Below are positions 1-6,717 of a stretch of 44,478 nucleotides of DNA, piece after piece. This stretch comes from Lysobacterales bacterium (GTDB lineage: Bacteria; Pseudomonadota; Gammaproteobacteria; Xanthomonadales; Marinicellaceae). The notes under the pieces are model-generated. The model was given only the letters and a program-made list of their open reading frames with translations, was not told where the DNA came from and made no database searches. The stretch is from contig JALSHI010000062.1 in assembly GCA_026982315.1 (NCBI GenBank), forward strand, positions 1-44,478. Direction: 5' to 3'. Position 1 is the first letter of the stretch. Each line of letters starts with the position of its first letter. A program made the translations under genes and the position numbers.

Positions 1-110
1 CACCACACTTGCCTTCGGCTTTTTTGCCACCGCACTTGCCTTCACCACACTTGCCTTCGGCTTTTTTACCGCCGCACTTGCCTTCACCACACTTGCCTTC
101 GGCCTTCTTC
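1..110 (-). repeat. 42-bp tandem repeat inside hvfA
   Basis: The block beginning CACCACACTTGCC recurs at positions 1, 43 and 85, an exact 42-bp period. Each unit encodes the 14-residue AEGKCGEGKCGGKK with two cysteines. The copy next to the start is slightly divergent, and the array continues past the window edge, so the full copy number is unknown. Confidence 0.9.
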
Positions 111-259
111 ATGGCGCCTTGTTTATAGCCAGAGTCCATGTCATGCTGGCTGAAAGGGTTGCTGGAACAACTGGCTACAGTGGTAAAGCCAACCGTGGCA
201 ACTAAAGTGCCAATGGCAGCGGTTAAGGGTTTGATGTGGGTTTTATTTTTGTTTGACAT
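1..259 (-). CDS. hvfA: HvfA-type oxazolone/thioamide RiPP precursor, 3' part outside window
   Basis: The first 86 codons are visible and the frame stays open through base 1, so the gene continues out of the window. Residues 1-30 form a signal-peptide-like segment (basic start, then an Ala/Thr/Val-rich core). It is followed by the motif NPFSQHDMDSGY and then by repeats of AEGKCGEGKCGGKK from residue 53. The NPF...SGY spacer followed by EGKCG repeats is the hallmark of HvfA-family precursors. In that family HvfB (DUF692) and HvfC convert the repeat cysteines into oxazolone/thioamide groups that bind copper. Partner genes would lie to the left of the window and are not seen. Odd point: VASC at residues 28-31 fits a lipobox, so the product may be lipid-anchored instead of soluble in the periplasm. 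A GGAGGA Shine-Dalgarno lies just upstream of the ATG. The family call is fairly secure; modification is inferred. Confidence 0.82.
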   Translation of the reverse strand, partial: MSNKNKTHIKPLTAAIGTLVATVGFTTVASCSSNPFSQHDMDSGYKQGAMKKAEGKCGEGKCGGKKAEGKCGEGKCGGKKAEGKCG

Positions 260-287
260 GTTTCGTCCTCCGCGGATTGTTTTTGTC

Positions 288-315
288 AAAATACGGCATC
301 AATATGCCATTGCAA
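288..315 (-). promoter_or_regulatory. possible promoter of hvfA
   Basis: On the minus strand, TTGCAA (310-315) and TATTTT (288-293) are separated by 16 bp. They would start transcription about 20 bases upstream of the hvfA ATG. Both boxes are imperfect. A consensus TTGACA at 284-289 is too close to the gene to serve as a -35 element. Confidence 0.3.
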
Positions 316-385
316 TGTAAAGTCAGGGTGGCCTACTGAAATGCTTCCCCTGGCCTTCAGACCCATTGGGTGGTTTCATTATTAC

Positions 386-415
386 AAAAAAAGCCCGCAT
401 GTAACGGGCTTTTTT
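386..415 (-). terminator. intrinsic terminator after pdhC
   Basis: The stem GCCCG (393-397)/CGGGC (405-409) is extended by flanking A and T runs, giving a T-tract on either strand. It lies 20 bases downstream of the pdhC stop on the minus strand. It separates the pdh operon from hvfA. Confidence 0.8.
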
Positions 416-435
416 CTCGGGAATGCCAAAAACGA

Positions 436-1797
436 TTATTCTGGCAGCGCCAAATCCTTGAGAACCGCCGCTAAAAACCGGGAGGCTTCACCGCCAGTGG
501 CGGCGCGGTGGTCAAAAGTCAGAGAAATGGGAATAATGCGATGCGCTTCAAAACCGCCCATGACAGGAATGGCATCATAGCGCAGCTTCCCAGCCCCCAA
601 AATACACACGCAAGGCGGCGTAACCACCGGCGTGGCGTAGCGTCCGGCAAAGACACCGAAGTTGGACAGCATGATGGTGAAGTCTTTCATTTCTTCCGGT
701 GGTATGCTGCGGTTGCGTACTTGCTCCTTGATGCGGTTCATGGCCGCGCGCACTTCTTTTGGACCCAGTTTTTCGGCATTGCGAAGGGTGGGAACAAACA
801 GGCCGTCAGGCGTGTCGACGGCAATACCCACATCCACATGCGGGATTTGCCGGATGGCCAGTTTTTTGCCGTCAAACCAGGCGTTCATGACCGGCTCTGC
901 CCGGCTACCGGCCACCAGGGCGCGAATCAGGCGATAGGTAATGTCCTGACCGGGTTTCCAGTCGTTAATGTCCGCATCGTCCATCAGCGTGGTGGGCACC
1001 ACTTCGGCATGGGCTTGGGCCATAGCGCGGGCCATGCTGCGGCGTGGGCCTTTGACCTGCTGCCACTGTCCGTCGGCAATCGAGGTTGCGGTAGCCGGGG
1101 GCGGGCTTTGTGTAGTCACGGCGGTTTGGGGTGTAGCGGCAGCTTCCAGGGGTAACTGGGATTGTTGTGCCGGTGTCGCTTTTTTAGCGGGGGCGTGACC
1201 GCTTTCTGCCGCCAGGCGGACATCCCGGGCGGTGATGACACCACCAGCGCCTGTGGCTTTGACCTGGCTTAAATCCACCTTGAGTTTTTTCGCCAATGCT
1301 CGCACAGCCGGAGCCACCTTGATATTGCCAATGGTGGAAACATCGCTGACTACCTTGCTGCTGGACTCCATTTGACCAACGACTGTGCCGCTGTCTTCAC
1401 GGGTGGCGGCCGCAGGCGGGGAGGCGACTTCCGGGGCCACCTTGGGCAGGGTTTCTTCCAGTTCGTTAATCAGCTCGCCAATGTCTTCCTGTTGCTTGGT
1501 TGTTTTTGCGTTTTTGGCGGTGGCCGTTTCGCTTTCTTCATTATTCTGGCTGGAACCGTCTTCTGATATATCAAAAGTGACCAGAACCGCACCGGTGTCA
1601 ATAACGTCGCCTGGCTGTCCATGCAACTTGACGATGGTGCCGGTATAGGGAGAAGGCACATCCACAACGGCTTTGGCGGTTTCCATGGACACCATGGGCT
1701 GGTCAACTGTGACCTGGTCGCCTTCCTTGACATGCCATTCAACGATTTCTGCGTCGGGCAGACCTTCGCCCAGATCTGGTAAGTGAAACTGTTTCAT
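436..1797 (-). CDS. pdhC: dihydrolipoamide acyltransferase (E2) of a 2-oxoacid dehydrogenase complex
   Basis: This 453-residue core subunit transfers the acyl group made by E1 to CoA. Residues 1-78 are a single lipoyl domain with the lipoylated Lys42 in METAKAVVD. A Pro/Ala/Thr-rich linker follows, then a peripheral subunit-binding domain at about 160-196 (VAPAVRALAKKLKVDL). The catalytic domain runs from about 245 to 453. The catalytic His430 sits in FDHRAATGGEASRF; the usual HRxxxDG reads HRAATGG, so the Asp position is Gly, as I recall for a subgroup of these E2 enzymes. The start overlaps the stop of the E1 beta gene (ATGA), with GGAGG upstream, so the two are translationally coupled. No E3 gene (lpd) is nearby, so E3 must be shared. 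Pyruvate is the likely substrate from the E1 type; branched-chain acids are possible. Confidence 0.9.
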   Translation of the reverse strand: MKQFHLPDLGEGLPDAEIVEWHVKEGDQVTVDQPMVSMETAKAVVDVPSPYTGTIVKLHGQPGDVIDTGAVLVTFDISEDGSSQNNEESETATAKNAKTTKQQEDIGELINELEETLPKVAPEVASPPAAATREDSGTVVGQMESSSKVVSDVSTIGNIKVAPAVRALAKKLKVDLSQVKATGAGGVITARDVRLAAESGHAPAKKATPAQQSQLPLEAAATPQTAVTTQSPPPATATSIADGQWQQVKGPRRSMARAMAQAHAEVVPTTLMDDADINDWKPGQDITYRLIRALVAGSRAEPVMNAWFDGKKLAIRQIPHVDVGIAVDTPDGLFVPTLRNAEKLGPKEVRAAMNRIKEQVRNRSIPPEEMKDFTIMLSNFGVFAGRYATPVVTPPCVCILGAGKLRYDAIPVMGGFEAHRIIPISLTFDHRAATGGEASRFLAAVLKDLALPE

Positions 1798-2777
1798 GAG
1801 ACCTCCAGGGTTTCGTTAACGGCTTTGATGATGCGGTCGACTGATGGCATGTATTTTTTCTCCAGCCGGAACAGTGGCATGACAGTATCGTAGCCGGCCA
1901 CCCGTTTGACGGGGGCTTGCAAGCTGTAGAGCCCTTGGCTGTCAGCCAGGTTGGCGGCGATTTCCGCGCCAACGCCGCAGTTTTTCGGAGCCTCCTGCAC
2001 AATAACGCAGCGCCCGGTTTTGGCCACGGATTCGTAAATGGTGTCCATGTCCAGCGGGCTGATGGTGGCCACGTCGATGACTTCGGCGGAAATGCCTTGT
2101 TCGGCCAGTTTGTCGGTGGCCTCCAGGGTTTCCTTGGTCATGGCGCCCCAGGTTACCAGTGTCACATCCTTGCCTTCGCGCAACACGAAGCACATATCCA
2201 GGGGCAGCTCTTCGCCATCGTCCTCTACTTCCTCCTTGTGCAGGCGGTAGATGCGTTTGGGCTCCAGAAAAATGACTGGATCCGGGTTGCGTATGGCTGC
2301 CAGCAGCAGGCCGTAGGCGCGGCTGGGAGAGGAGGGTATGACCACCCGTACACCGGGCATGTGGGCAAACATGGCCTCGGTGCTTTCGGAGTGGTGTTCC
2401 GGGGCGTGGATGCCACCGCCATAAGGGGCGCGAATCACCAGGGGGCAGTGCATGCGGCCACGAGTCCGGTTACGAAAGCGGCCAGCATGAGAAATTACGT
2501 GGTCCACCATGGGATAGATAAAGCCCATAAACTGGGCTTCTGCCACAGGCTTCATGCCCTGGGTGGCCATGCCGACGGTCATTCCGGCAATCATGGTTTC
2601 CGCCAGTGGCGTATCAATAACGCGGTCTTCACCAAATCTTTGGGCCAGGCCTGCGGTGGCGCGAAATACGCCGCCGTTGATGCCCACATCTTCACCCAGA
2701 ATCACCACGTCCGGGTCATGTTCCAGCTCATGAGCCAAGGCCATGGTAACTGCTTCTACCAGTGTGATTTTAGCCAT
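1794..2777 (-). CDS. pdhB: pyruvate dehydrogenase E1 component, beta subunit
   Basis: A 327-residue transketolase-like beta subunit that pairs with the upstream alpha subunit to decarboxylate the 2-oxoacid and load the lipoyl arm of E2. The sequence begins AKITLVEAVTMALAHEL and carries the family motifs GEDVGINGGVFRAT, DTPLAE near residue 70 and the RAPYGGG.HAPEHHSES loop near 135. The start is set at the ATG before AKITLVEA. In-frame starts further upstream would add 20 residues lying inside pdhA, with no family similarity. The gene overlaps the end of pdhA by 8 bases and the start of the E2 gene by 4, so all three form one transcription unit. Confidence 0.92.
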   Translation of the reverse strand: MAKITLVEAVTMALAHELEHDPDVVILGEDVGINGGVFRATAGLAQRFGEDRVIDTPLAETMIAGMTVGMATQGMKPVAEAQFMGFIYPMVDHVISHAGRFRNRTRGRMHCPLVIRAPYGGGIHAPEHHSESTEAMFAHMPGVRVVIPSSPSRAYGLLLAAIRNPDPVIFLEPKRIYRLHKEEVEDDGEELPLDMCFVLREGKDVTLVTWGAMTKETLEATDKLAEQGISAEVIDVATISPLDMDTIYESVAKTGRCVIVQEAPKNCGVGAEIAANLADSQGLYSLQAPVKRVAGYDTVMPLFRLEKKYMPSVDRIIKAVNETLEVS

Positions 2778-3846
2778 TGTTTTCCATCTCCAGCGCGTAT
2801 TGGCGTTGTTCTGCCAGGTCGTGAGGCAGCTCGGCAAACATGTAGTCGAACATATCGGTCACAGCCGGTTTTGGCGTGCTGAGGTACTCTTCCACGGCGG
2901 CATCCACTTTGGCCGCGCAATCCTTCAGCAGCTGGTTTTCCTGCTGGGCGCTCCATTGGTTGTTGCTCATCAGGTATTTTCTCAAGCGGGAAATGGGTTC
3001 AAAACGGCGGGCGTTTTCCACTTCTTCCTGGGGGCGATAGCGGCTGGCGTCATCGGCTGTGGTGTGGTCGCTAAGGCGATAGGTGATGGCCTCGACAACG
3101 GTCGCGCCACCGCCGGATCGCGCGCGTTTCAGTGCTTCATCCATGACAGCGTGCACGGCAATCAGGTCATTGCCGTCAACCTGAATGGATGGCAGCCCGG
3201 CGGCGATGCCTTTTTGGGCCAGGGTTTGCCCGCCGGACTGTTTTTTGCGTGGCACGGAAATGGCCCACTGGTTGTTGACGATCACCAGCACCAGCGGCAA
3301 CTTGAATGCGCCAGCGGCATTGATTGCCTCGAGAAAATCGCCTTTGGACGAACCGCCATCACCAATAACGGTGACTGCCGCCCGCTCCTGGCCACGCAGT
3401 TTAAAAGTCATGGCCGCGCCTGCGGCGTGCAGGTTCTGCGTGGCGATGGGCACGCACCAGGGAAAATCGTGTTTGGGGCCGGAAAAATTGCTGCCACGTT
3501 CGTCGCCGCCCCAGTACAAAAGCACCTCAGACATTTTGACGCCGCGGTAAAACTGGGTGCCATATTCACGGTACATGGGAGCAAACACATCTTCGTATTT
3601 CATGGCCGCACCCATGCCCACATGAACGGCCTCATGGCCCAGGGAAGAAGCGTAAGTGCCCAGTTTGCCGGTGCGCTGCAAGGCGATGGCTTTGGCATCG
3701 AACACACGGGTCAGTACCATGAGTTCGTAGAGTTTCTTTAGTTGTTCAAAGTCAGTGGCGATGGGCGGCGCCTTGTCGCCGACCAGTTGCCCTTCTGGCG
3801 ACAGGTGTTGCACGTAATCTATGGAAAAAGAGGCCACGGTTGTCAC
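2770..3846 (-). CDS. pdhA: pyruvate dehydrogenase E1 component, alpha subunit
   Basis: This 358-residue thiamine-diphosphate subunit is the first gene of the operon. The TPP-binding motif runs from GDG at 162-164 to NN at 191-192. Other landmarks are SLGHEAVHVG (68-77), EVLLYWGGDERGS (107-119) and the YRLSDHTTADDASRYR loop near 270. The LLYWxGDERGS signature is typical of the TIGR03181 type of pyruvate dehydrogenase E1 alpha found in heterodimeric complexes. This is unlike the single-chain AceE of enteric bacteria. It faces away from kynA across a 314-base regulatory gap. The substrate is assigned by subfamily only; a branched-chain 2-oxoacid dehydrogenase is the alternative. Confidence 0.9.
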   Translation of the reverse strand: MTTVASFSIDYVQHLSPEGQLVGDKAPPIATDFEQLKKLYELMVLTRVFDAKAIALQRTGKLGTYASSLGHEAVHVGMGAAMKYEDVFAPMYREYGTQFYRGVKMSEVLLYWGGDERGSNFSGPKHDFPWCVPIATQNLHAAGAAMTFKLRGQERAAVTVIGDGGSSKGDFLEAINAAGAFKLPLVLVIVNNQWAISVPRKKQSGGQTLAQKGIAAGLPSIQVDGNDLIAVHAVMDEALKRARSGGGATVVEAITYRLSDHTTADDASRYRPQEEVENARRFEPISRLRKYLMSNNQWSAQQENQLLKDCAAKVDAAVEEYLSTPKPAVTDMFDYMFAELPHDLAEQRQYALEMENNG

Positions 3847-4160
3847 GGTATTTTCTCCAGTTTATGTGTTGCGGCTGGCTCTGGCAGCGGCGAGGCTGTG
3901 TCCCCTGAGCAAAACCGGTTGCATCAAGTTTCAGGCGAACATGCGATGGACGCGAAACGCCTGTAAGTAGACTCGCAGCTGGCGCCGTGATGGCGCAGTC
4001 CGAGTGGGAACCGGGGGTGTGGGCTGGTGTTTCTTGTTGTGGAGGTGTACCTACAACGCACATGTGAGATGTGCGGAGCGTTCACGCTACAGCCAGAAAC
4101 TTCCCGGCATTACCGGGCGGGTATTATAGAATAAAGCCACTTAGATTTCAGGATAATTGT
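3847..4160. promoter_or_regulatory. divergent control region between pdhA and kynA
   Basis: This 314-base gap holds no credible gene. Two adjacent dyads are visible. One (4036-4057) pairs GTTGT/AGGT with ACCT/ACAAC around a 2-base centre and a 2-base bulge. The next (4057-4075) pairs CGCACAT with ATGTGCG around GTGAG. A third short dyad, CCCGG (4103-4107)/CCGGG (4113-4117), lies just upstream of a TATTAT (4122-4127) that could be the kynA -10 box, although no good -35 is seen. The dyads may be operators; no regulator is encoded nearby. Confidence 0.45.
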
Positions 4161-5021
4161 ATGAGTGAGAAATCCAGCGAGCAGCTGAATACGCGAAACC
4201 TGGAAAAAGGCATTCGCCTGGGGGTGGATGAACGCTCCAATTATGGCGGTTATCTGTGTCTGGAGCAAATACTCACGGCTCAGCACCCCTTGAGTGACCC
4301 ACCGCATCACGATGAAATGCTGTTCATTATTCAGCACCAGGTGTCGGAGTTGTGGATGAAACTGATTATCCACGAGCTTCAAGCCGCCATTGATTTGATT
4401 CAAGCCGGTGACCTTGAAAAAGCCTCAAAAGGCCTGGCGCGTGTCAAACAGGTGCAAAAGCAGTTGTTTGAAATGTGGTCGGTACTTGAAACGTTGACAC
4501 CCAGCGAATACATTGAGTTTCGGCATGTGTTCGGCAGTGCGTCAGGCTTTCAGTCGGTGCAATACCGGCAACTGGAATTTTTGCTTGGCAATAAAAACGC
4601 CCGCATGATCGCCGTTTTCCCTGAAGGCAGCGCTTCCCGCGCTATTCTTGAGAAAACCTTGCATGCTCCCAGCATTTATGACGTATTCCTGGCGCACCTG
4701 CATCGGTGCGGTTACGCGGTTCCCGAAGCTTGTATCAAGCGGGATTTTTCCCAACCGCATGTTTTTACTTCCGAGCTATTGCCGGTTTTTATCAAAATTT
4801 ACCGGGACACCAAAAATCATTGGGAAGCCTATGCCCTGTGTGAGCAGTTGGTGGACGTAGAGGAGTCTTTTCAGCTGTGGCGCTTTCGTCACATGAAAAC
4901 CGTAGAGCGGATTATTGGCTTCAAGAAAGGCTCCGGGGGGTCTTCTGGCGTGGGGTTTTTGAAAAAAGCACTGGACTTGACCTTTTTTCCTGAATTATTT
5001 GAAGTAAGAACGCATTTGTAA
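4161..5021 (+). CDS. kynA: tryptophan 2,3-dioxygenase
   Basis: This 286-residue cytosolic haem enzyme opens the indole ring of L-Trp to give N-formylkynurenine, the first step of the kynurenine pathway. Family blocks are evident: [18 protein letters not shown] near 33-50, [20 protein letters not shown] near 54-73, [20 protein letters not shown] near 115-134, and the C-terminal [20 protein letters not shown], whose His is the expected axial haem ligand. The start is the ATG at MSEKSSEQ, with AGGA upstream; an in-frame start 30 codons earlier would pass through the promoter dyads. No kynB (formamidase) or kynU gene is adjacent, so the pathway is either encoded elsewhere or incomplete. Confidence 0.96.
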   Translation: MSEKSSEQLNTRNLEKGIRLGVDERSNYGGYLCLEQILTAQHPLSDPPHHDEMLFIIQHQVSELWMKLIIHELQAAIDLIQAGDLEKASKGLARVKQVQKQLFEMWSVLETLTPSEYIEFRHVFGSASGFQSVQYRQLEFLLGNKNARMIAVFPEGSASRAILEKTLHAPSIYDVFLAHLHRCGYAVPEACIKRDFSQPHVFTSELLPVFIKIYRDTKNHWEAYALCEQLVDVEESFQLWRFRHMKTVERIIGFKKGSGGSSGVGFLKKALDLTFFPELFEVRTHL

Positions 5022-5044
5022 TCTGTTGCCAGTTTTTACTCAGC

Positions 5045-5072
5045 AAAGCCGGCTGTGCTGGCAGCCGGCTTT
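5045..5072. terminator. bidirectional terminator between kynA and the peroxidase gene
   Basis: The arms AAAGCCGGCT (5045-5054) and AGCCGGCTTT (5063-5072) form a perfect 10-bp stem with an 8-base loop. It lies between the convergent kynA and diheme peroxidase genes. The T-tract is short (three). Confidence 0.7.
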
Positions 5073-5089
5073 GTGCGTAAGATTTGCTT

Positions 5090-6106
5090 TTAGCCGCGGT
5101 CGGGTTTGGGGGTGGCGGCCGTAGATGGAGGCAAGACCGGATAGACAATTTTCGGTTGCTCTCCGGTCAGGGTTTTCAGAAAAGCGACGATTTTGTCGGC
5201 TTCCTCGTCTTTGATGTCCAGGCCCAGTTCGTATTCGCCCATGAGTTTGACAGCCTCGGCCAAATCCCAGGTGCGGGCATCATGGAAGTAGGGAGCGGTC
5301 AGTTCGATGTTTCTGAGTGTGGGCACCTTAAACACCATTTTGTCAGATTCCTTGCCTGTCACATTGTACCGGCCAAGAATGGTGGTGTTGGGGTAGGGCT
5401 TGACAATGCCCAGTTTCTGGAAACTGTTACCGCCAACGGCCACGCCATTGTGACAACCGACACAACCTTTGCTTTTGAATAGTTGATAACCTTCCAGTTC
5501 AACCGGGGTCAGGGCATCGTCGTGGCCTTTGAGCCATAAATCGAAGCGGGAATTGGGAGTAATCAGGGTGTCTTCAAAAGCGGCGATGGCATCCTGGATT
5601 TCTTCGATTTCAATGTCGTCATCGCCATAAATGTCCCGAAACAGCTCCACATATTGGGGAATGGAGCTGAGAATTTCATCGGTTAATTCGTGATTGGAGG
5701 CCATTTCCTTGGGGTTCTCAATGGGGCCGCCAGCCTGTTCCTTGAGATCGCGGGCGCGGCCGTCCCAAAATTGCGCCAGGTTGAAACGCGCATTCAGGAC
5801 CGTGGGAGAGTTGATAGGGCCCAGTTGCCACTTATGGCCGATAGAGGTGGGCAAGTTGTCAGAGCCGCCGGTGGCCAGGTTGTGGCAGGAATTGCAGGAA
5901 ATAAAGCCGGATTTTGACAGGCGTGGGTCAAAAAACAGCATTTTCCCCAACTCCACTTTGGCCGTATGCGCTTCCACACCCAGCGGGATGGGCTGAATGG
6001 GTTCATTGGTGCGTGGTTTTGGCAGGGTGATTTTCTCGGCATATACCTGAAAACTGGTCAATGAGAGCCCAAGAAACAGGCTGTGGACAATGGATTTTAC
6101 GTGCAT
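5090..6106 (-). CDS. diheme cytochrome c peroxidase (CcpA type)
   Basis: A 338-residue periplasmic enzyme expected to reduce hydrogen peroxide with electrons from cytochrome c. An N-terminal signal peptide ends near residue 23 (VYA). There are two c-haem sites, CNSCH at 71-75 and CVGCH at 215-219. Family blocks are LGKMLFFDPRLS, NSPTVLNARFNLAQFWDGRA and VPTLRNIELTAPYFHD. Met257 in DKMVFKVPTLRN is in place to be the axial ligand of the high-potential haem, as in classical CcpA enzymes. AGGAGGA precedes the ATG. The gene is separated from the next upstream gene by 182 bases containing a strong hairpin and its own AT-rich leader, so it is probably transcribed separately. Confidence 0.92.
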   Translation of the reverse strand: MHVKSIVHSLFLGLSLTSFQVYAEKITLPKPRTNEPIQPIPLGVEAHTAKVELGKMLFFDPRLSKSGFISCNSCHNLATGGSDNLPTSIGHKWQLGPINSPTVLNARFNLAQFWDGRARDLKEQAGGPIENPKEMASNHELTDEILSSIPQYVELFRDIYGDDDIEIEEIQDAIAAFEDTLITPNSRFDLWLKGHDDALTPVELEGYQLFKSKGCVGCHNGVAVGGNSFQKLGIVKPYPNTTILGRYNVTGKESDKMVFKVPTLRNIELTAPYFHDARTWDLAEAVKLMGEYELGLDIKDEEADKIVAFLKTLTGEQPKIVYPVLPPSTAATPKPDRG

Positions 6107-6138
6107 GGATCCTCCTGAATTTATTTATTTGTTAATTC

Positions 6139-6160
6139 TAAATTAGAGGATGCTAATTTA
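6139..6160 (-). promoter_or_regulatory. 8-bp inverted repeat in the peroxidase promoter region
   Basis: TAAATTAG (6139-6146) and CTAATTTA (6153-6160) are perfect inverted copies around a 6-base spacer, in AT-rich DNA 33-54 bases upstream of the peroxidase ATG. A possible -10 (TAGAAT on the minus strand) overlaps one arm. This is a plausible binding site for a repressor or activator of the peroxidase; the factor is unknown. Confidence 0.45.
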
Positions 6161-6224
6161 ACATGCAGTCAGCCTAAAAAGAATTTGAAAAAATCGATAG
6201 CCATATTCTGTTTCGTTAATACAG

Positions 6225-6258
6225 CCAGAATAGCCAGGGTTTATCCTGGCTATTCTGG
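6225..6258 (-). terminator. 14-bp perfect hairpin after the cytochrome gene
   Basis: CCAGAATAGCCAGG (6225-6238) pairs fully with CCTGGCTATTCTGG (6245-6258) around a 6-base loop. It starts about 30 bases past the stop of the minus-strand cytochrome gene. No T-run follows it, so it may end transcription weakly or protect the 3' end of the operon mRNA. Confidence 0.55.
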
Positions 6259-6288
6259 TTTACAGGTGAGGGTGGTTGACGCTGTCAA

Positions 6289-6708
6289 TCAGTGCTTCCC
6301 GGGTTGCAGGGGAACATTGCGTCGTTCCCAGTAGATATAGGCTTGCAAAGCCACCATTTTGGGATCATCCAATGCCAGGGGTTTTCCTTCCAGCGGGTTT
6401 TGAATGCACCAGTTGATCATTTCCCCAATGGTGACCACCTTGCCCAGTTGTTGCTGGAACTTGGGATAGGTCTCCGGATGGGTGTTGGCGCCATTGGGGT
6501 GGCACTGATCGCAGGAGACGGTATTGGCGTTGCCCAGGCCGCCGTGGAACAGCTTGTCGCCGGTTTTAACCGCGGCCATGAATTCCTGGTTCCAGCGTTG
6601 CAGGTCTTCCTGGGTAAACTCGTCGGCCCAGACCGCGCAAGTCAGGGACATGGCTGTTCCCAGGGAGAGTATTTTCAAAATGGTTGATTGTGCGCGTTGT
6701 TTTTTCAT
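6289..6708 (-). CDS. small monoheme c-type cytochrome
   Basis: A 139-residue exported protein. A signal peptide ends near residue 29 (AVWA), and a single haem-attachment motif CDQCH lies at 66-70. The C-terminal block MINWCIQNPLEGKPLALDDPKM resembles the SoxX/TsdA-like cytochrome c fold, in which the Met (here Met118) is the distal haem ligand. It is probably a periplasmic electron carrier. It lies 9 bases after the metallophosphoesterase gene and is the last gene of that operon. This suggests it passes electrons to or from the MauG-like enzyme encoded first in the operon. No sox or tsd genes are in view, so a sulfur role is not supported. Confidence 0.85.
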   Translation of the reverse strand: MKKQRAQSTILKILSLGTAMSLTCAVWADEFTQEDLQRWNQEFMAAVKTGDKLFHGGLGNANTVSCDQCHPNGANTHPETYPKFQQQLGKVVTIGEMINWCIQNPLEGKPLALDDPKMVALQAYIYWERRNVPLQPGKH

Positions 6709-6717
6709 GTTATCACC

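Noticed and set aside
508-1155. Plus-strand open frame opposite pdhC
   Set aside because: Antisense to the E2 catalytic domain; composition is artefactual.
1917-2882. Long plus-strand open frame (321 codons) opposite pdhA/pdhB
   Set aside because: It is the antisense of well-conserved E1 genes, rich in His/Gly/Gln, without family blocks or a ribosome site.
2743-3741. Plus-strand open frame of 332 codons opposite pdhA
   Set aside because: Complements the E1 alpha gene, which has the full TPP motif; no independent evidence.
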